Below are positions 46,253 through 54,459 of a stretch of 64,000 nt of DNA, in pieces. The notes under the pieces were generated by a model, which did not search any database, was not told the origin of the DNA, and saw only the letters and a list, made by a program, of their open reading frames with translations. A program made the position numbers and the translations under genes. The stretch is from Pontibacter ummariensis (GTDB lineage: Bacteria; Bacteroidota; Bacteroidia; Cytophagales; Hymenobacteraceae), in assembly GCF_900188175.1 (NCBI RefSeq), contig NZ_FZOQ01000014.1, positions 62,001 through 126,000 on the forward strand, in the 5' to 3' direction. The first letter of the stretch is position 1; each line of letters starts with the position of its first letter.

Positions 46253-46603
46253 CAGAACTAGCTTTTCACCTGCCCAGGGTTATTGACAGGTGCCACTGTA
46301 GCAGCGGCTGCAAAATTAGCAGAATCCGCGTGGCTACCAATTCCCATTCGCCACTATCCTGAAAGGCAAGGCGCATAAGCACAAGGAGCAAATCGTTTAC
46401 TAGTGCTTTTGTCGAGAAAAGGCAACGGTTTGTAGAGTTTATTTTTATATCCACTCTCTGTTTTGTTACTTCATTGGAGATCCTCTAAAGGCAGCATAGG
46501 TAGGATTGCAGGAAAACCGTTCAAACGCAGCAGCGGCCTGTTTTCTGCATCCCAATCGATAAAAGCAAGACATTGCCGGAAAGCTATGTAGCACCGGCAA
46601 GAC
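46253..46603. other. Intergenic region upstream of the RNA-like element
   Basis: About 350 bp with no supported gene. A 7-bp hairpin TTGCCGG/CCGGCAA at 46573-46600 sits directly before the conserved RNA-like element. The GtrA promoter must lie at its left end, but no clear box was identified. Confidence 0.45.
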
Positions 46604-46716
46604 AGGCATACTTGTTTAAGGTGAGATATAAGTAAGTATTATGCCTATCAGCCACCCACAACCATACCTGACATTACAAAACAAAGCCACTCCTGCTGGG
46701 AGTGGCTTTGTTATTT
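46604..46716 (+). ncRNA. Candidate structured small RNA, copy A
   Basis: The stem AGGC+ATACTT (46604-46613) pairs with AAGTAT+GCCT (46634-46646, 3-nt bulge) around a 20-nt loop GTTTAAGGTGAGATATAAGT. About 33 nt later a 14-bp terminator hairpin ends the element. The 27-nt core is repeated at 56364-56390 with one difference, in the same orientation and again before a terminator. No open reading frame runs through it. The loop includes AAGGTGAG, similar to a ribosome-binding site. Function and promoter are unknown. Confidence 0.5.
46680..46715. terminator. Bidirectional terminator hairpin after RNA copy A
   Basis: A 14-bp stem AACAAAGCCACTCC/GGAGTGGCTTTGTT with a 5-nt loop. It would end RNA copy A on the plus strand and the DUF937-like gene on the minus strand. 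Confidence 0.85.
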
Positions 46717-46751
46717 CGTGGTTGCTTCTTACAGTCGTAAGGTTAGTCGGC

Positions 46752-47201
46752 TTACTTAAACAGGCCCCCTAACTTATTGCCGATGCCTTTACTAATCGCG
46801 TCTTTCACGCCTCCTCCGCCAAGCAGGCTTCCGAGAATCTCCGTTTGCCCCATACCCTCTCCTGTAACTTTGCTCGAGAACTTGTTCATGATAAAGGTGA
46901 TCACAAAAGGGGCTATTTGCTTGGCCATGGTTTCAGGGATACCTAGTTTCGTAGTCAGGTCGCCGATGTACTTGTTGATGGCCCCACCAACCGCCGGGCT
47001 CTCTGTCGGTCCTTTATGCCCTTTCAATACATCCATGATACCACCAAAATCTCCGTTACTGGCGCGGTTTGTCATTTCATTTTTCAGGTTATCCTTTGCC
47101 AGGTCTACTGCCCTGTTCGCCTGGCCTGAATCCAGGTTATACTTATTCTGCAGTTCTCCTGTCAGCTGTGTCTTCAGGTTATTAATGATGTTATCTAACA
47201 T
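46752..47201 (-). CDS. DUF937-like small protein
   Basis: 149 residues from MLDNIINNLKTQL; the upstream in-frame stretch (MYTQKTNKAIL) is less typical. The sequence has a helical N-terminal part with QLTGELQNKYNLDSGQANRAVDLAKDNL (here about residues 10-37), a Gly-rich middle and a C-terminal LGSLLGGGGVKDAISKGIGNKLGGLF that recalls DUF937/YidB-like proteins. No signal peptide is visible. The function is unknown. It faces RNA copy A across the shared terminator. Confidence 0.7.
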   Translation of the reverse strand: MLDNIINNLKTQLTGELQNKYNLDSGQANRAVDLAKDNLKNEMTNRASNGDFGGIMDVLKGHKGPTESPAVGGAINKYIGDLTTKLGIPETMAKQIAPFVITFIMNKFSSKVTGEGMGQTEILGSLLGGGGVKDAISKGIGNKLGGLFK

Positions 47202-47399
47202 AATGCTGTTGTTTAAAATGGCTTTGTTTGTTTTCTGCGTGTACAATTACCTCTTCCGGCTTGCTACACTTTCTTTATTCTAACGAGAAAAAGCTGCATA
47301 GGATATTTTGCGAGCGTAGCAGGGAGCATGCGAGGCAGCCGGACTGATTGGCAAAGTAATTGCACCGTTTTGCTACAAGGGCGTTTACCCATTATTTTA

Positions 47400-47407
47400 T
47401 AGCTTTG
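47400..47407 (+). promoter_or_regulatory. Candidate -7 promoter box (TAGCTTTG)
   Basis: Exact TAnnTTTG match, 13 bp before the ATG at 47421, so the message would have almost no leader. The -33 is unclear. Confidence 0.5.
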
Positions 47408-47420
47408 CCCTTAGAAACTT

Positions 47421-47975
47421 ATGAACATGCGATACATAGCCTTTTTAGTCCTCATTTTGTTTGCAGGCACAGCCTTTGTCCAACCTAAGTTAAAGAAGGT
47501 TAACCTGAGCAAGGAAATCAGTATAGCACTGCCGAAGGACTTCTCGGCCATGTCTGATGACGATATTGCGCGCGAATACCCTGCTACCACCAGGCCTCTT
47601 GCCGCCTACACCGGCCCCAATGGCCAGATAGACTTTAGCGTTACCCAAAAGCCGGCTCAGTTTAGAGCACAGGACCTGAACATGCTGCGCGAGTTCTACA
47701 AGGCATCGCTCTTGGAGAAGTTTACGAAGGTGGATTTTATCCGCGACGAGGTAACTGAAATAAAAGGGCAGGACTTTATTGTCTTTGAGTTCGTATCTTC
47801 CGTGGCCGACGAGCGGGGTGCCTCTAACTTAGGCCCTGTGAACAAGTATAGCATTGTACAGTATACCATCAAGGATGGCAAGATGCTTATCTTTACGATG
47901 CACGTACCTTACATGCTTCGGAACGAATGGCAGGAGCCGGCCCGCGAGATCATGAGCTCTGTTAAACTAAAGTAA
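47421..47975 (+). CDS. Uncharacterised exported protein
   Basis: 184 residues. A signal peptide (MNMRYIAFLVLILFAGTAFVQP) precedes a domain starting VNLSKEISIALPKDFSAMSDDDIAREYP, then ALPGY-free alpha/beta segments and ending PYMLRNEWQEPAREIMSSVKL. The layout (short opening strand, amphipathic middle, closing helix with IMSSVK) resembles PsbP/DUF1795-like small exported proteins, but no firm family can be named. It is a single gene between a promoter box and a terminator. Confidence 0.65.
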   Translation: MNMRYIAFLVLILFAGTAFVQPKLKKVNLSKEISIALPKDFSAMSDDDIAREYPATTRPLAAYTGPNGQIDFSVTQKPAQFRAQDLNMLREFYKASLLEKFTKVDFIRDEVTEIKGQDFIVFEFVSSVADERGASNLGPVNKYSIVQYTIKDGKMLIFTMHVPYMLRNEWQEPAREIMSSVKLK

Positions 47976-47997
47976 GAAAACATACTACACTCCGTAA

Positions 47998-48030
47998 GAG
48001 CCTCTCCTTTTGCAGGAGGGGCTTTTTTTA
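47998..48030 (+). terminator. Intrinsic terminator
   Basis: A 10-bp stem AGCCTCTCCT/AGGAGGGGCT (one G-T pair) with a 5-nt loop and a run of seven T, 23 bp after the exported-protein stop. Confidence 0.85.
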
Positions 48031-48150
48031 TCTTGTGTTATAGTACAAAAGGAAATATCAGGCGTTGGTCCCCGGGAGGTGTTCTTCCTGCTCAGGAACA
48101 GGTCCCTGTTTCTTCTGTTCTGCAATTGGTACCTTTACAAAAAACAGTAT

Positions 48151-48606
48151 ATGGCAACAGACTTTTTATCGATCTATAGCGATGAGCACTTTATGCAGCA
48201 GGCATACCGGCAGGCACAGCAGGCGTACGAGGAAGGGGAGATTCCGATTGGAGCTGTAATCGTCAGCAACAACCGCATTATCGCCAAGGCTTATAACCAG
48301 ACCGAGAAACTGAACGATGTAACCGCCCATGCCGAGATGCTAGCCTTTACGGCCGCCGCTGAGTACCTGGGTAACAAATACCTGCACGACTGCACCTTGT
48401 ATGTAACCGTAGAACCCTGCGTGATGTGCGCCGGTGCCAGTTATTGGGCACAGCTAAAACGGGTGGTTTTCGGAACATCTGAGCCGAAGCGCGGTTATAG
48501 ACGTGTCGGTAATTTGCTGCACCCTAAAACGGAGATGGTAAGCGGCATTATGGCCCAGGAGTGCGCCGAGCTGATGAGCACCTTCTTTGCAGCTAAAAGA
48601 AATTAA
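48151..48606 (+). CDS. tadA: tRNA-specific adenosine-34 deaminase
   Basis: 151 residues from ATG at 48151 (MATDFLSIYSDEHF); the frame is open farther upstream, but that part overlaps the preceding terminator and has no family similarity. Zinc ligands and catalytic Glu are His60-Ala-Glu62 in TAHAEMLAF, and Cys90 and Cys93 in VEPCVMCAGA. The enzyme makes inosine at the wobble position of tRNA-Arg(ACG) in the cytosol. It is 77 bp upstream of the superoxide dismutase gene. Confidence 0.95.
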   Translation: MATDFLSIYSDEHFMQQAYRQAQQAYEEGEIPIGAVIVSNNRIIAKAYNQTEKLNDVTAHAEMLAFTAAAEYLGNKYLHDCTLYVTVEPCVMCAGASYWAQLKRVVFGTSEPKRGYRRVGNLLHPKTEMVSGIMAQECAELMSTFFAAKRN

Positions 48607-48624
48607 CTATATTTGAAACGATGA

Positions 48625-48659
48625 CGTACACTTGTGACGAGTGTACGAACGTAATTTTT
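48625..48659 (+). promoter_or_regulatory. Promoter region of superoxide dismutase with an overlapping palindrome
   Basis: The palindrome CGTACAC-N9-GTGTACG (48625-48647) encloses a possible -33 TTG (48632-48634); TAATTTTT at 48652-48659 is a one-mismatch -7 box. A factor bound to the palindrome would block the promoter. The regulator is not known. Confidence 0.45.
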
Positions 48660-48683
48660 TCAACATAAAACATACATAAAACT

Positions 48684-49295
48684 ATGGCTTTCGAACTTCC
48701 GAAACTACCTTACGCCTACGACGCACTGGAGCCGCACATTGATGCGCGCACCATGGAAATCCACCATACGAAACACCATCAGGCCTACACCAACAACCTG
48801 AACAGCGCCATCCAGGGCACGGACATGGAGAACAAGTCCATCGAGGAGATCCTGAAAAACGTGAGCGGCAACACCGCTGTTCGTAACAACGGGGGTGGCT
48901 TCTATAACCACAACCTATTCTGGACCATCCTGTCGCCAAACGGCGGTGGCCAGCCATCCGGCGAACTGGCAGACGCTATCAACAGCGCCTTCGGTTCATT
49001 CGATGCTTTTAAAGAAGAATTCAACAAAGCAGCCGCAACGCGCTTCGGTTCTGGCTGGGCCTGGCTATGCGTAGGCGATGGTGGCAAGCTGAGCGTGTGC
49101 TCTACTGCTAATCAGGACTCCCCGATCATGAACATCGATCAGGCTTGCCAAGGACAGCCTATCCTGGGCCTGGACGTATGGGAGCATGCTTATTACCTGA
49201 ACTACCAGAACCGTCGCCCAGACTACATCAGCGCCTTCTGGAACGTTGTGAACTGGGATGAGGTATCCCGTCGCTACCAGGAAGCAAAGAAGTAA
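48684..49295 (+). CDS. Superoxide dismutase, Fe/Mn type
   Basis: 203 residues, normal length. The metal ligands are His27, His76 (NHNLFW), Asp164 and His168 ([12 protein letters not shown]). The protein lacks a signal peptide, so it is cytosolic. It converts superoxide to oxygen and peroxide. Sequence alone does not settle iron versus manganese; the [11 protein letters not shown] and [10 protein letters not shown] blocks are common to both. It is followed by an unusually long hairpin terminator and has a palindromic promoter region. Confidence 0.96.
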   Translation: MAFELPKLPYAYDALEPHIDARTMEIHHTKHHQAYTNNLNSAIQGTDMENKSIEEILKNVSGNTAVRNNGGGFYNHNLFWTILSPNGGGQPSGELADAINSAFGSFDAFKEEFNKAAATRFGSGWAWLCVGDGGKLSVCSTANQDSPIMNIDQACQGQPILGLDVWEHAYYLNYQNRRPDYISAFWNVVNWDEVSRRYQEAKK

Positions 49296-49310
49296 TTTTT
49301 AAGAATATAA

Positions 49311-49356
49311 CTCTCATAAAAAAGCCCACCGCAGCGGTGGGCTTTTTTATGAGAGT
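49311..49356. terminator. Long perfect terminator hairpin
   Basis: A perfect 20-bp stem CTCTCATAAAAAAGCCCACC/GGTGGGCTTTTTTATGAGAG with a 5-nt loop, A and T runs inside the arms, active in both directions for the convergent sod and dsbD genes. Confidence 0.92.
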
Positions 49357-49406
49357 CTACTATAAACAGCCTGTCTAGTAAAGACAGGCTCCTCACGCTG
49401 AAGGCC

Positions 49407-51599
49407 CTATAGTACCTCCTGATCATGTGTTGCTTCGTAAGCAGCAACACCGGCATCCAGGAACTTGACAAAGTTGTCTACATTCAGATCATATGTGATT
49501 GGGGTTACCAAGACGTTCTCCTGCGCATCCATGAGCACATAGTAAGGCTGTGCATTCACATTGAACTTTGTGATCTGATAGTCCGCGTACTTTTTACCGA
49601 GTGTCGTCTTTTCCTTTCCGTCGTAGCTGCTTGTGTACCACTCGTTTTGTGGCAGTTCCGTTTTATCATCCACATATAGGGCTGCAATCACATAATCCTC
49701 ACGCAGGCGCTGCAGCACCGCTGGGTCTGACCACACATTGGCTTCCATTTCGCGGCAGTTTACGCAGCCATGGCCTGTAAAATCAATGAAAATAGGCTTG
49801 CCTTGCGCAGCCGCGCATTTCTTCGCCTGCTCCAGGTCAAAGTACCCTTGCAAGCCGTGCGGCAGGTGCAGGAAGTCAGCATATTTCGGTGGCTCGCAGA
49901 GTTCGTTCGCATCAGCTACTACAGGAGTAACTGCCCCATTCTCACGTGCAATCACATTCAGATCAAAGTCTTGCGTTGTTTGTGGCGGCAGGTAACCCGA
50001 AAGTGCCTTCAGCGGGGCCCCGAACAGGCCGGGAACCAGGTATACCACGAAGGCAAAAGTGGCAATAGCCAGCAAAAGGCGTGGCACACTAACGTACTTC
50101 AGGTCAGAGTCGTGCGAGAATTTGAGCTTGCCCAGCAGGTAAAAGCCCATCAGGGTAAAAATAACAATCCACAGCGCCAGGAACACTTCCCGGTCCAGTA
50201 TACCCCAGTGGTACACCTGGTCTGCAATGCTCAGGAACTTAAGCGCCAAAGCCAGCTCGATAAAGCCCAGGACCACCTTTACAGCATTCAGCCAGCCACC
50301 GGACTTAGGCAGGCCGCTGAGCCAGGACGGGAACACGGCAAACACCGTAAAGGGCAGGGCAAAGGCCAGCGAAAAACCGAACATGCCCACTACCGGGCGC
50401 AGCGTTTCGCCGCCTGCAGAGGCCACCAAGATACTGCCTACAATAGGGCCCGTACAGGAGAAAGAAACAAGGGCAAGCGTAAATGCCATAAAAAACACGC
50501 CAATCCAGCCGCCCTTATCTGCCTGGGCATCCACCTTCGTTAACCAGGAGCTTGGCAGGGTGATCTCGAACATGCCGAAAAAGGACATGGCAAACAGCAG
50601 GAACACCACAAAAAACAGCACGTTCGGCAACCAGTGTGTACTGATAAAATTAGCGCCATCTGCCCCAAAAAGCTTGGCTACCACGGTACCAATAATGGTG
50701 TAAATGGCAATGATGGAAAGACCATAGATCACAGCTTTAAAGATGCCCTGCGCACGACTGGCACTGCTTCCTGTAAAAAAGCTCACCGTCATGGGCACCA
50801 TCGGGAACACACAAGGGGTAAGCAAGGCCACTAGGCCTGAGCCAAAGGCCACCAGCATGAAGGCCCATAGCCCATCAGCATCAGTTCCGGCAATAGGCTG
50901 CGGTACAGCCGAGGCAGAGACAAGGGCTACAGCTGAATCAGCAGTGGCAGCGGTTTTGCTCAACACGGCACTGTCCACCGGAACTGTACCCTTTGTTAGC
51001 GCCGGTGCCTCTGTTAGAGCTGCCTGCGCTTCCTCTGTTTCAGCCTTTAACTGTTCCTGGCTGCCCGTAGGTTGCTGAGCTTTCTCTTTTACCGGGGCAG
51101 CCCCTGTTACCTTTAGCTGCTTATTTGTGAAGGTAAACGTATCATCGAATGGAATGCAGCGGCCATCTACGTCCGTACACACCTGGTACTCATAGCCCCC
51201 TTTTACCAACAGGTCTGGCTGCAATACGCGTATTTTCTGCCGGAACTGGGCTGTTCCGGTGAAATAGGTATACTCCCCTTCCCAGATATCATCGTACTTC
51301 TTCTTTGGGTTAACGGGCTTTATGTCGCCCACCAATTCGTAAGAGGGGTGCTTCTGAAACTTGAACTCTGTTACCATAGGCCCCAGGTCCGGGTCAAAGT
51401 CTGAGGAGTATAAGTACCAATCCTTATCGATACGCACGTTAAAGAGAAGCTCTACTTCCTCCCCTACTGCCACCTGCTTTTTAGATACGTCGTAGCTCCA
51501 GGTAGCGGGCTTCAGTACCTGTGCCTGCCCTGTTGTTAGTGCCACTACAAAGAGCAGCCAGGTAGCAATTAGCTGCTTCAGCAATCTGTGTCTGTTCAT
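49407..51599 (-). CDS. dsbD: Thiol:disulfide interchange protein DsbD-like
   Basis: 730 residues. A signal peptide (to about 26) is followed by an N-terminal immunoglobulin-like redox domain (about 28-165), a Gln/Ala/Pro-rich linker, eight membrane segments (about 240-545), and a C-terminal thioredoxin domain. Membrane cysteines appear in LLTPCVFPMVPM and VSFSCTGPIVG, and the thioredoxin site is Cys611-Val-Asn-Cys614 in GHGCVNCREME. The usual motif of E. coli DsbD is CVAC. It carries reducing power from cytosolic thioredoxin to periplasmic proteins. It is convergent with sod. Confidence 0.94.
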   Translation of the reverse strand: MNRHRLLKQLIATWLLFVVALTTGQAQVLKPATWSYDVSKKQVAVGEEVELLFNVRIDKDWYLYSSDFDPDLGPMVTEFKFQKHPSYELVGDIKPVNPKKKYDDIWEGEYTYFTGTAQFRQKIRVLQPDLLVKGGYEYQVCTDVDGRCIPFDDTFTFTNKQLKVTGAAPVKEKAQQPTGSQEQLKAETEEAQAALTEAPALTKGTVPVDSAVLSKTAATADSAVALVSASAVPQPIAGTDADGLWAFMLVAFGSGLVALLTPCVFPMVPMTVSFFTGSSASRAQGIFKAVIYGLSIIAIYTIIGTVVAKLFGADGANFISTHWLPNVLFFVVFLLFAMSFFGMFEITLPSSWLTKVDAQADKGGWIGVFFMAFTLALVSFSCTGPIVGSILVASAGGETLRPVVGMFGFSLAFALPFTVFAVFPSWLSGLPKSGGWLNAVKVVLGFIELALALKFLSIADQVYHWGILDREVFLALWIVIFTLMGFYLLGKLKFSHDSDLKYVSVPRLLLAIATFAFVVYLVPGLFGAPLKALSGYLPPQTTQDFDLNVIARENGAVTPVVADANELCEPPKYADFLHLPHGLQGYFDLEQAKKCAAAQGKPIFIDFTGHGCVNCREMEANVWSDPAVLQRLREDYVIAALYVDDKTELPQNEWYTSSYDGKEKTTLGKKYADYQITKFNVNAQPYYVLMDAQENVLVTPITYDLNVDNFVKFLDAGVAAYEATHDQEVL

Positions 51600-52155
51600 G
51601 AAATCATTTTCCTTTTAGAGCCAGGCCAGCACTGGCTGCCCCTTGCTCTTTCATATCAGCATTGTACTACAAAAGTATGCATTTTTGATTGGATGCCGTG
51701 TCCCTGCCATACTACTCCGGACAGACAACATTCCAGAACGTCTTAATGTTACACAGTCCACCCCAAAAACCATTCCTCCCTTAAAACAACGCTGCCTGGT
51801 TAACTCAAACCCGCTGCTTAAAAAGACCTGGAGGATAACCTGTACAAAACGGCCACACGCCCTACCGATAAACTGTACCTGAGCTCATGCGGGCACACTT
51901 TGTTCGTTCCGTCCGCCCCTCCAAAGGAAAAACATTATAAAAACAGGGGATAAATATATTCAACAAAAAGCATAATGAAACTATAAGACACAAAGCGCCA
52001 TCCCCATCCTCATTCCCTGCCTGTTTAAGCGTGTATACCGCCCCTCCGGCAACGTTTACCCAAAGACAGCACAAACTACAGACTAACCGGAATTTAAAAG
52101 CCTTTCAGATTGTATATCAAATACAAGAACAAATATTAATAAATCACTACACGGT
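51600..52155. other. Intergenic region between dsbD and the 103-residue gene
   Basis: 556 bp. A minus-strand TACTTTTG box at 51670-51677 probably belongs to dsbD. The rest is AT-rich with no supported gene, hairpin or repeat. Confidence 0.5.
51670..51677 (-). promoter_or_regulatory. Candidate -7 promoter box of dsbD (TACTTTTG)
   Basis: Reads TACTTTTG on the minus strand, a full TAnnTTTG match, 71 bp before the start codon. The -33 element is weak. Confidence 0.45.
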
Positions 52156-52467
52156 ATGGAGCAGCACTTTAATGACCACATCCAGTTCTCTTTGCGGACA
52201 GTTTGCGGCAAAGAGTTCGGGAATGTTTTTAAAGCTATCAAACTAGTGCGGGATGAGAAATATAACTTCCATGTAGTGTACCATACCTTTACCGGAGAGT
52301 ACATCTACTCCTCCTGCAATCCTTTTCAGGAAGAGTTCGAGGATAATACTTACAAACTGATATCAGAGTCAGAGGCCAGGCGCATATTTCTGCACCGCCT
52401 CTCCGAGGATAATGCCCGCGAGTTGTTTCAAACCGCCGAGGCCACCGCTGTGCAGTTGCACTCCTAA
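52156..52467 (+). CDS. Small conserved-looking protein of unknown family
   Basis: 103 residues, cytosolic (no signal peptide). Composition is mixed alpha/beta with FSLRTVCGKEFGNVFKAIKLVRDEKYNFHVVYHTFTGEY (about 13-51) and an acidic C-terminal helix (SESEARRIFLHRLSEDNARELF). I do not recognise a family. Reality is supported by a clean start after a long spacer, gene-like composition and a strong terminator 22 bp after the stop. It stands alone upstream of the CNNM/CorC gene. Confidence 0.6.
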   Translation: MEQHFNDHIQFSLRTVCGKEFGNVFKAIKLVRDEKYNFHVVYHTFTGEYIYSSCNPFQEEFEDNTYKLISESEARRIFLHRLSEDNARELFQTAEATAVQLHS

Positions 52468-52488
52468 CCGGTCTTCTTCAGGCCTTCG

Positions 52489-52528
52489 AAAAGAAAAAGG
52501 TACCCCTCCGGGTACCTTTTTCTTTTTA
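52489..52528 (+). terminator. Intrinsic terminator
   Basis: A 17-bp stem AAAAGAAAAAGGTACCC/GGGTACCTTTTTCTTTT with a 4-nt loop and further T residues. Confidence 0.9.
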
Positions 52529-52680
52529 TTAATGCATAAAAACCTATATATTAAGATAAAGCTTAGGTTAGCGAGAGCCGCAAAGCTCTTATTTGAGCCG
52601 TGCTTAGACATACCCTTATAGCAGATGCACGTATTTTATTTAATTTTACAGCTTGCTGAATTTAACAGCCCGGATCCCCA

Positions 52681-53994
52681 ATGCTTCTAGACATACTGCT
52701 GACCATACTTCTTGTCCTCCTAAATGGCTTCTTTGTTGCCGCAGAGTTCGCCATTGTAAAAGTGCGGGCTTCGCAGATAGAGCTACGGGCACAGGCAGGC
52801 AGCGCGATGGCCAAGCTCGCGCAGAACATGCTCACCCACCTGGATGCTTACCTGTCGGCCACCCAGCTGGGAATTACGCTGGCCTCGCTGGGCTTGGGTT
52901 GGATCGGCGAGAGTGTGGTGGCCCGAATCGTGATCGACGTTATGGAGTTCTTTGGCTTCAGAGGGAGCGAAGAGCTGGCCCACACAATCGCTCTGCCTAT
53001 ATCCTTTGCCATCATTACCGTGCTACACATTGTGTTTGGCGAGCTGGCCCCTAAATCCCTGGCAATACAGCGGTCAGAGTCTACCACCCTGGCTGTTTCT
53101 TACCCCCTGCGTTTCTTCTATATCCTGTTCAGCCCTTTTATCTGGTTACTGAATGGCCTGGCTAACCTGGTTCTCCGCTCAATGGGCATACAGCCTGTGC
53201 ATGGCGCTGAGGTACACACGGCAGAAGAACTGCGCCTCCTGTTTGAGCAAAGCGTGGAAAGCGGTGCCATTCAGGACGCGCACCATGAACTGATCGAGAA
53301 TGTCTTCCACTTTAACGAGCGCATGGTAAAGCAGATCCTGGTGCCGCGCACAAAAGTAGTAGCTGTGGACGTGAGTATCAGCGAGCAGGAGTTGATGGAG
53401 GTGATCTTTAACGAGGGCTACTCCCGCCTGCCTGTTTATAGCGGTAACATCGACAACATAGTGGGTATCCTGTATGTAAAAGACATCCTGAGCATCATAC
53501 GCCTTGGAGAAGCGATCGCCATAGAGAAACTCATGCGCCCGGCTTATTTTGTACCTGAGACGAAAAAAATCAACCTCCTGTTAAAGCAGTTTCAGCGCCG
53601 CCATATGCACATGGCCGTAGCGACGGATGAGTTTGGAGGAGTATCGGGTATTGTTACGATAGAGGATATTATTGAAGAGTTGGTAGGCGAGATACAGGAC
53701 GAATATGATGAGGAGGTCCCTATCGTGGAGCAGGTCAGTGACTTTGAGTTCAAGGTAAACGGGGCTGCCCCTATCCCTGACGCCAATGATTTCCTGCCCT
53801 ACCCCCTTCCCGAAGGCGAAGACTATGAAACAGTAGGTGGTCTGATGAACGTGATCTACGGGCAGATTCCGGAGAACCTGAACGAAATTGCCACCTTTAA
53901 TGAGTACGAAGTGCGCGTGCTGGAGAAATCAGACCGGCGGGTAGAGTGGGTGCTCCTGAAAGTACGGGACGAAATACTGCAGCCTAACGCATAA
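52681..53994 (+). CDS. CNNM/CorC (HlyC-type) membrane transport protein
   Basis: 437 residues. The N-terminal CNNM (DUF21) domain has membrane segments from residue 2 on, with LNGFFVAAEFAIVKVRASQIE and ATQLGITLASLGLGWIGE, then two CBS domains (about 200-330) including VPRTKVVAVD and ATDEFGGVSGIVTIEDIIEELVGEI (split here by positions 315-339), and a C-terminal CorC_HlyC domain (about 350-432). Proteins of this group help export divalent metal ions such as magnesium or cobalt; the name hemolysin is historical. The hemerythrin gene starts 9 bp after its stop. Confidence 0.93.
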   Translation: MLLDILLTILLVLLNGFFVAAEFAIVKVRASQIELRAQAGSAMAKLAQNMLTHLDAYLSATQLGITLASLGLGWIGESVVARIVIDVMEFFGFRGSEELAHTIALPISFAIITVLHIVFGELAPKSLAIQRSESTTLAVSYPLRFFYILFSPFIWLLNGLANLVLRSMGIQPVHGAEVHTAEELRLLFEQSVESGAIQDAHHELIENVFHFNERMVKQILVPRTKVVAVDVSISEQELMEVIFNEGYSRLPVYSGNIDNIVGILYVKDILSIIRLGEAIAIEKLMRPAYFVPETKKINLLLKQFQRRHMHMAVATDEFGGVSGIVTIEDIIEELVGEIQDEYDEEVPIVEQVSDFEFKVNGAAPIPDANDFLPYPLPEGEDYETVGGLMNVIYGQIPENLNEIATFNEYEVRVLEKSDRRVEWVLLKVRDEILQPNA

Positions 53995-54003
53995 CAGCAG
54001 CCT

Positions 54004-54459
54004 ATGAAACGCCATGAAAGCCTTGTTCCTATCTCTCGTCAGCACCATGGAGGCCTGTTAACTTCCCGCCTGTTACAACAGGATGCGCCCCCTTACAAAG
54101 GAATGCCAACCACAGCCTCGGGTAAGCGTGATTATGCACTAGCTTTCTGGCAGGAGCACCTGCAGCCGCATTTTGCGTTGGAGGAGGCTACGGTTTTTAC
54201 CATGGCTACCGCTTTTTCAGAGCACCTGGCAAAACAGGTTGTTAAGTTATGCTCAGAACACAAGCAACTGGAAGGCCTGATGCTGGCATTACCAGAGGTG
54301 AAGGAAGAAAACTTGTCGCAAAAGCTCCATGAGATAGGGCAACTCCTGGAACAGCATATCCGGCAGGAAGAGCGCGTGTTCTTTGAGCAACTGCAACAGG
54401 AGTTACCGGAAGCCGAGCTACGCTTGTTGCAGGAGCAGGTAGCAGGGCACCTGGGCTAA
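54004..54459 (+). CDS. Hemerythrin-domain protein
   Basis: 151 residues forming a four-helix bundle. Possible di-iron ligands are His in RQHHGGLL near residue 14, His and Glu in WQEHLQPHFALEEATVF near 52-62, His in EHKQLEGLML near 82 and HIRQEERVFF near 116-125. Such proteins bind oxygen or act in oxidative-stress defence or metal storage. It follows the CNNM/CorC gene by 9 bp, so they share a message. Its stop directly abuts the stop of the convergent carbonic anhydrase gene. Confidence 0.86.
   Translation: MKRHESLVPISRQHHGGLLTSRLLQQDAPPYKGMPTTASGKRDYALAFWQEHLQPHFALEEATVFTMATAFSEHLAKQVVKLCSEHKQLEGLMLALPEVKEENLSQKLHEIGQLLEQHIRQEERVFFEQLQQELPEAELRLLQEQVAGHLG

Noticed and set aside
48010-48150. 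47-codon N-terminal extension of tadA
   Set aside because: It overlaps the previous terminator and has no similarity to the deaminase fold; ATG at 48151 gives the normal length.
49770-50543. 257-codon open frame on the plus strand
   Set aside because: Antisense to the membrane part of dsbD; rich in His, Gln and Arg as expected from reversed hydrophobic codons.
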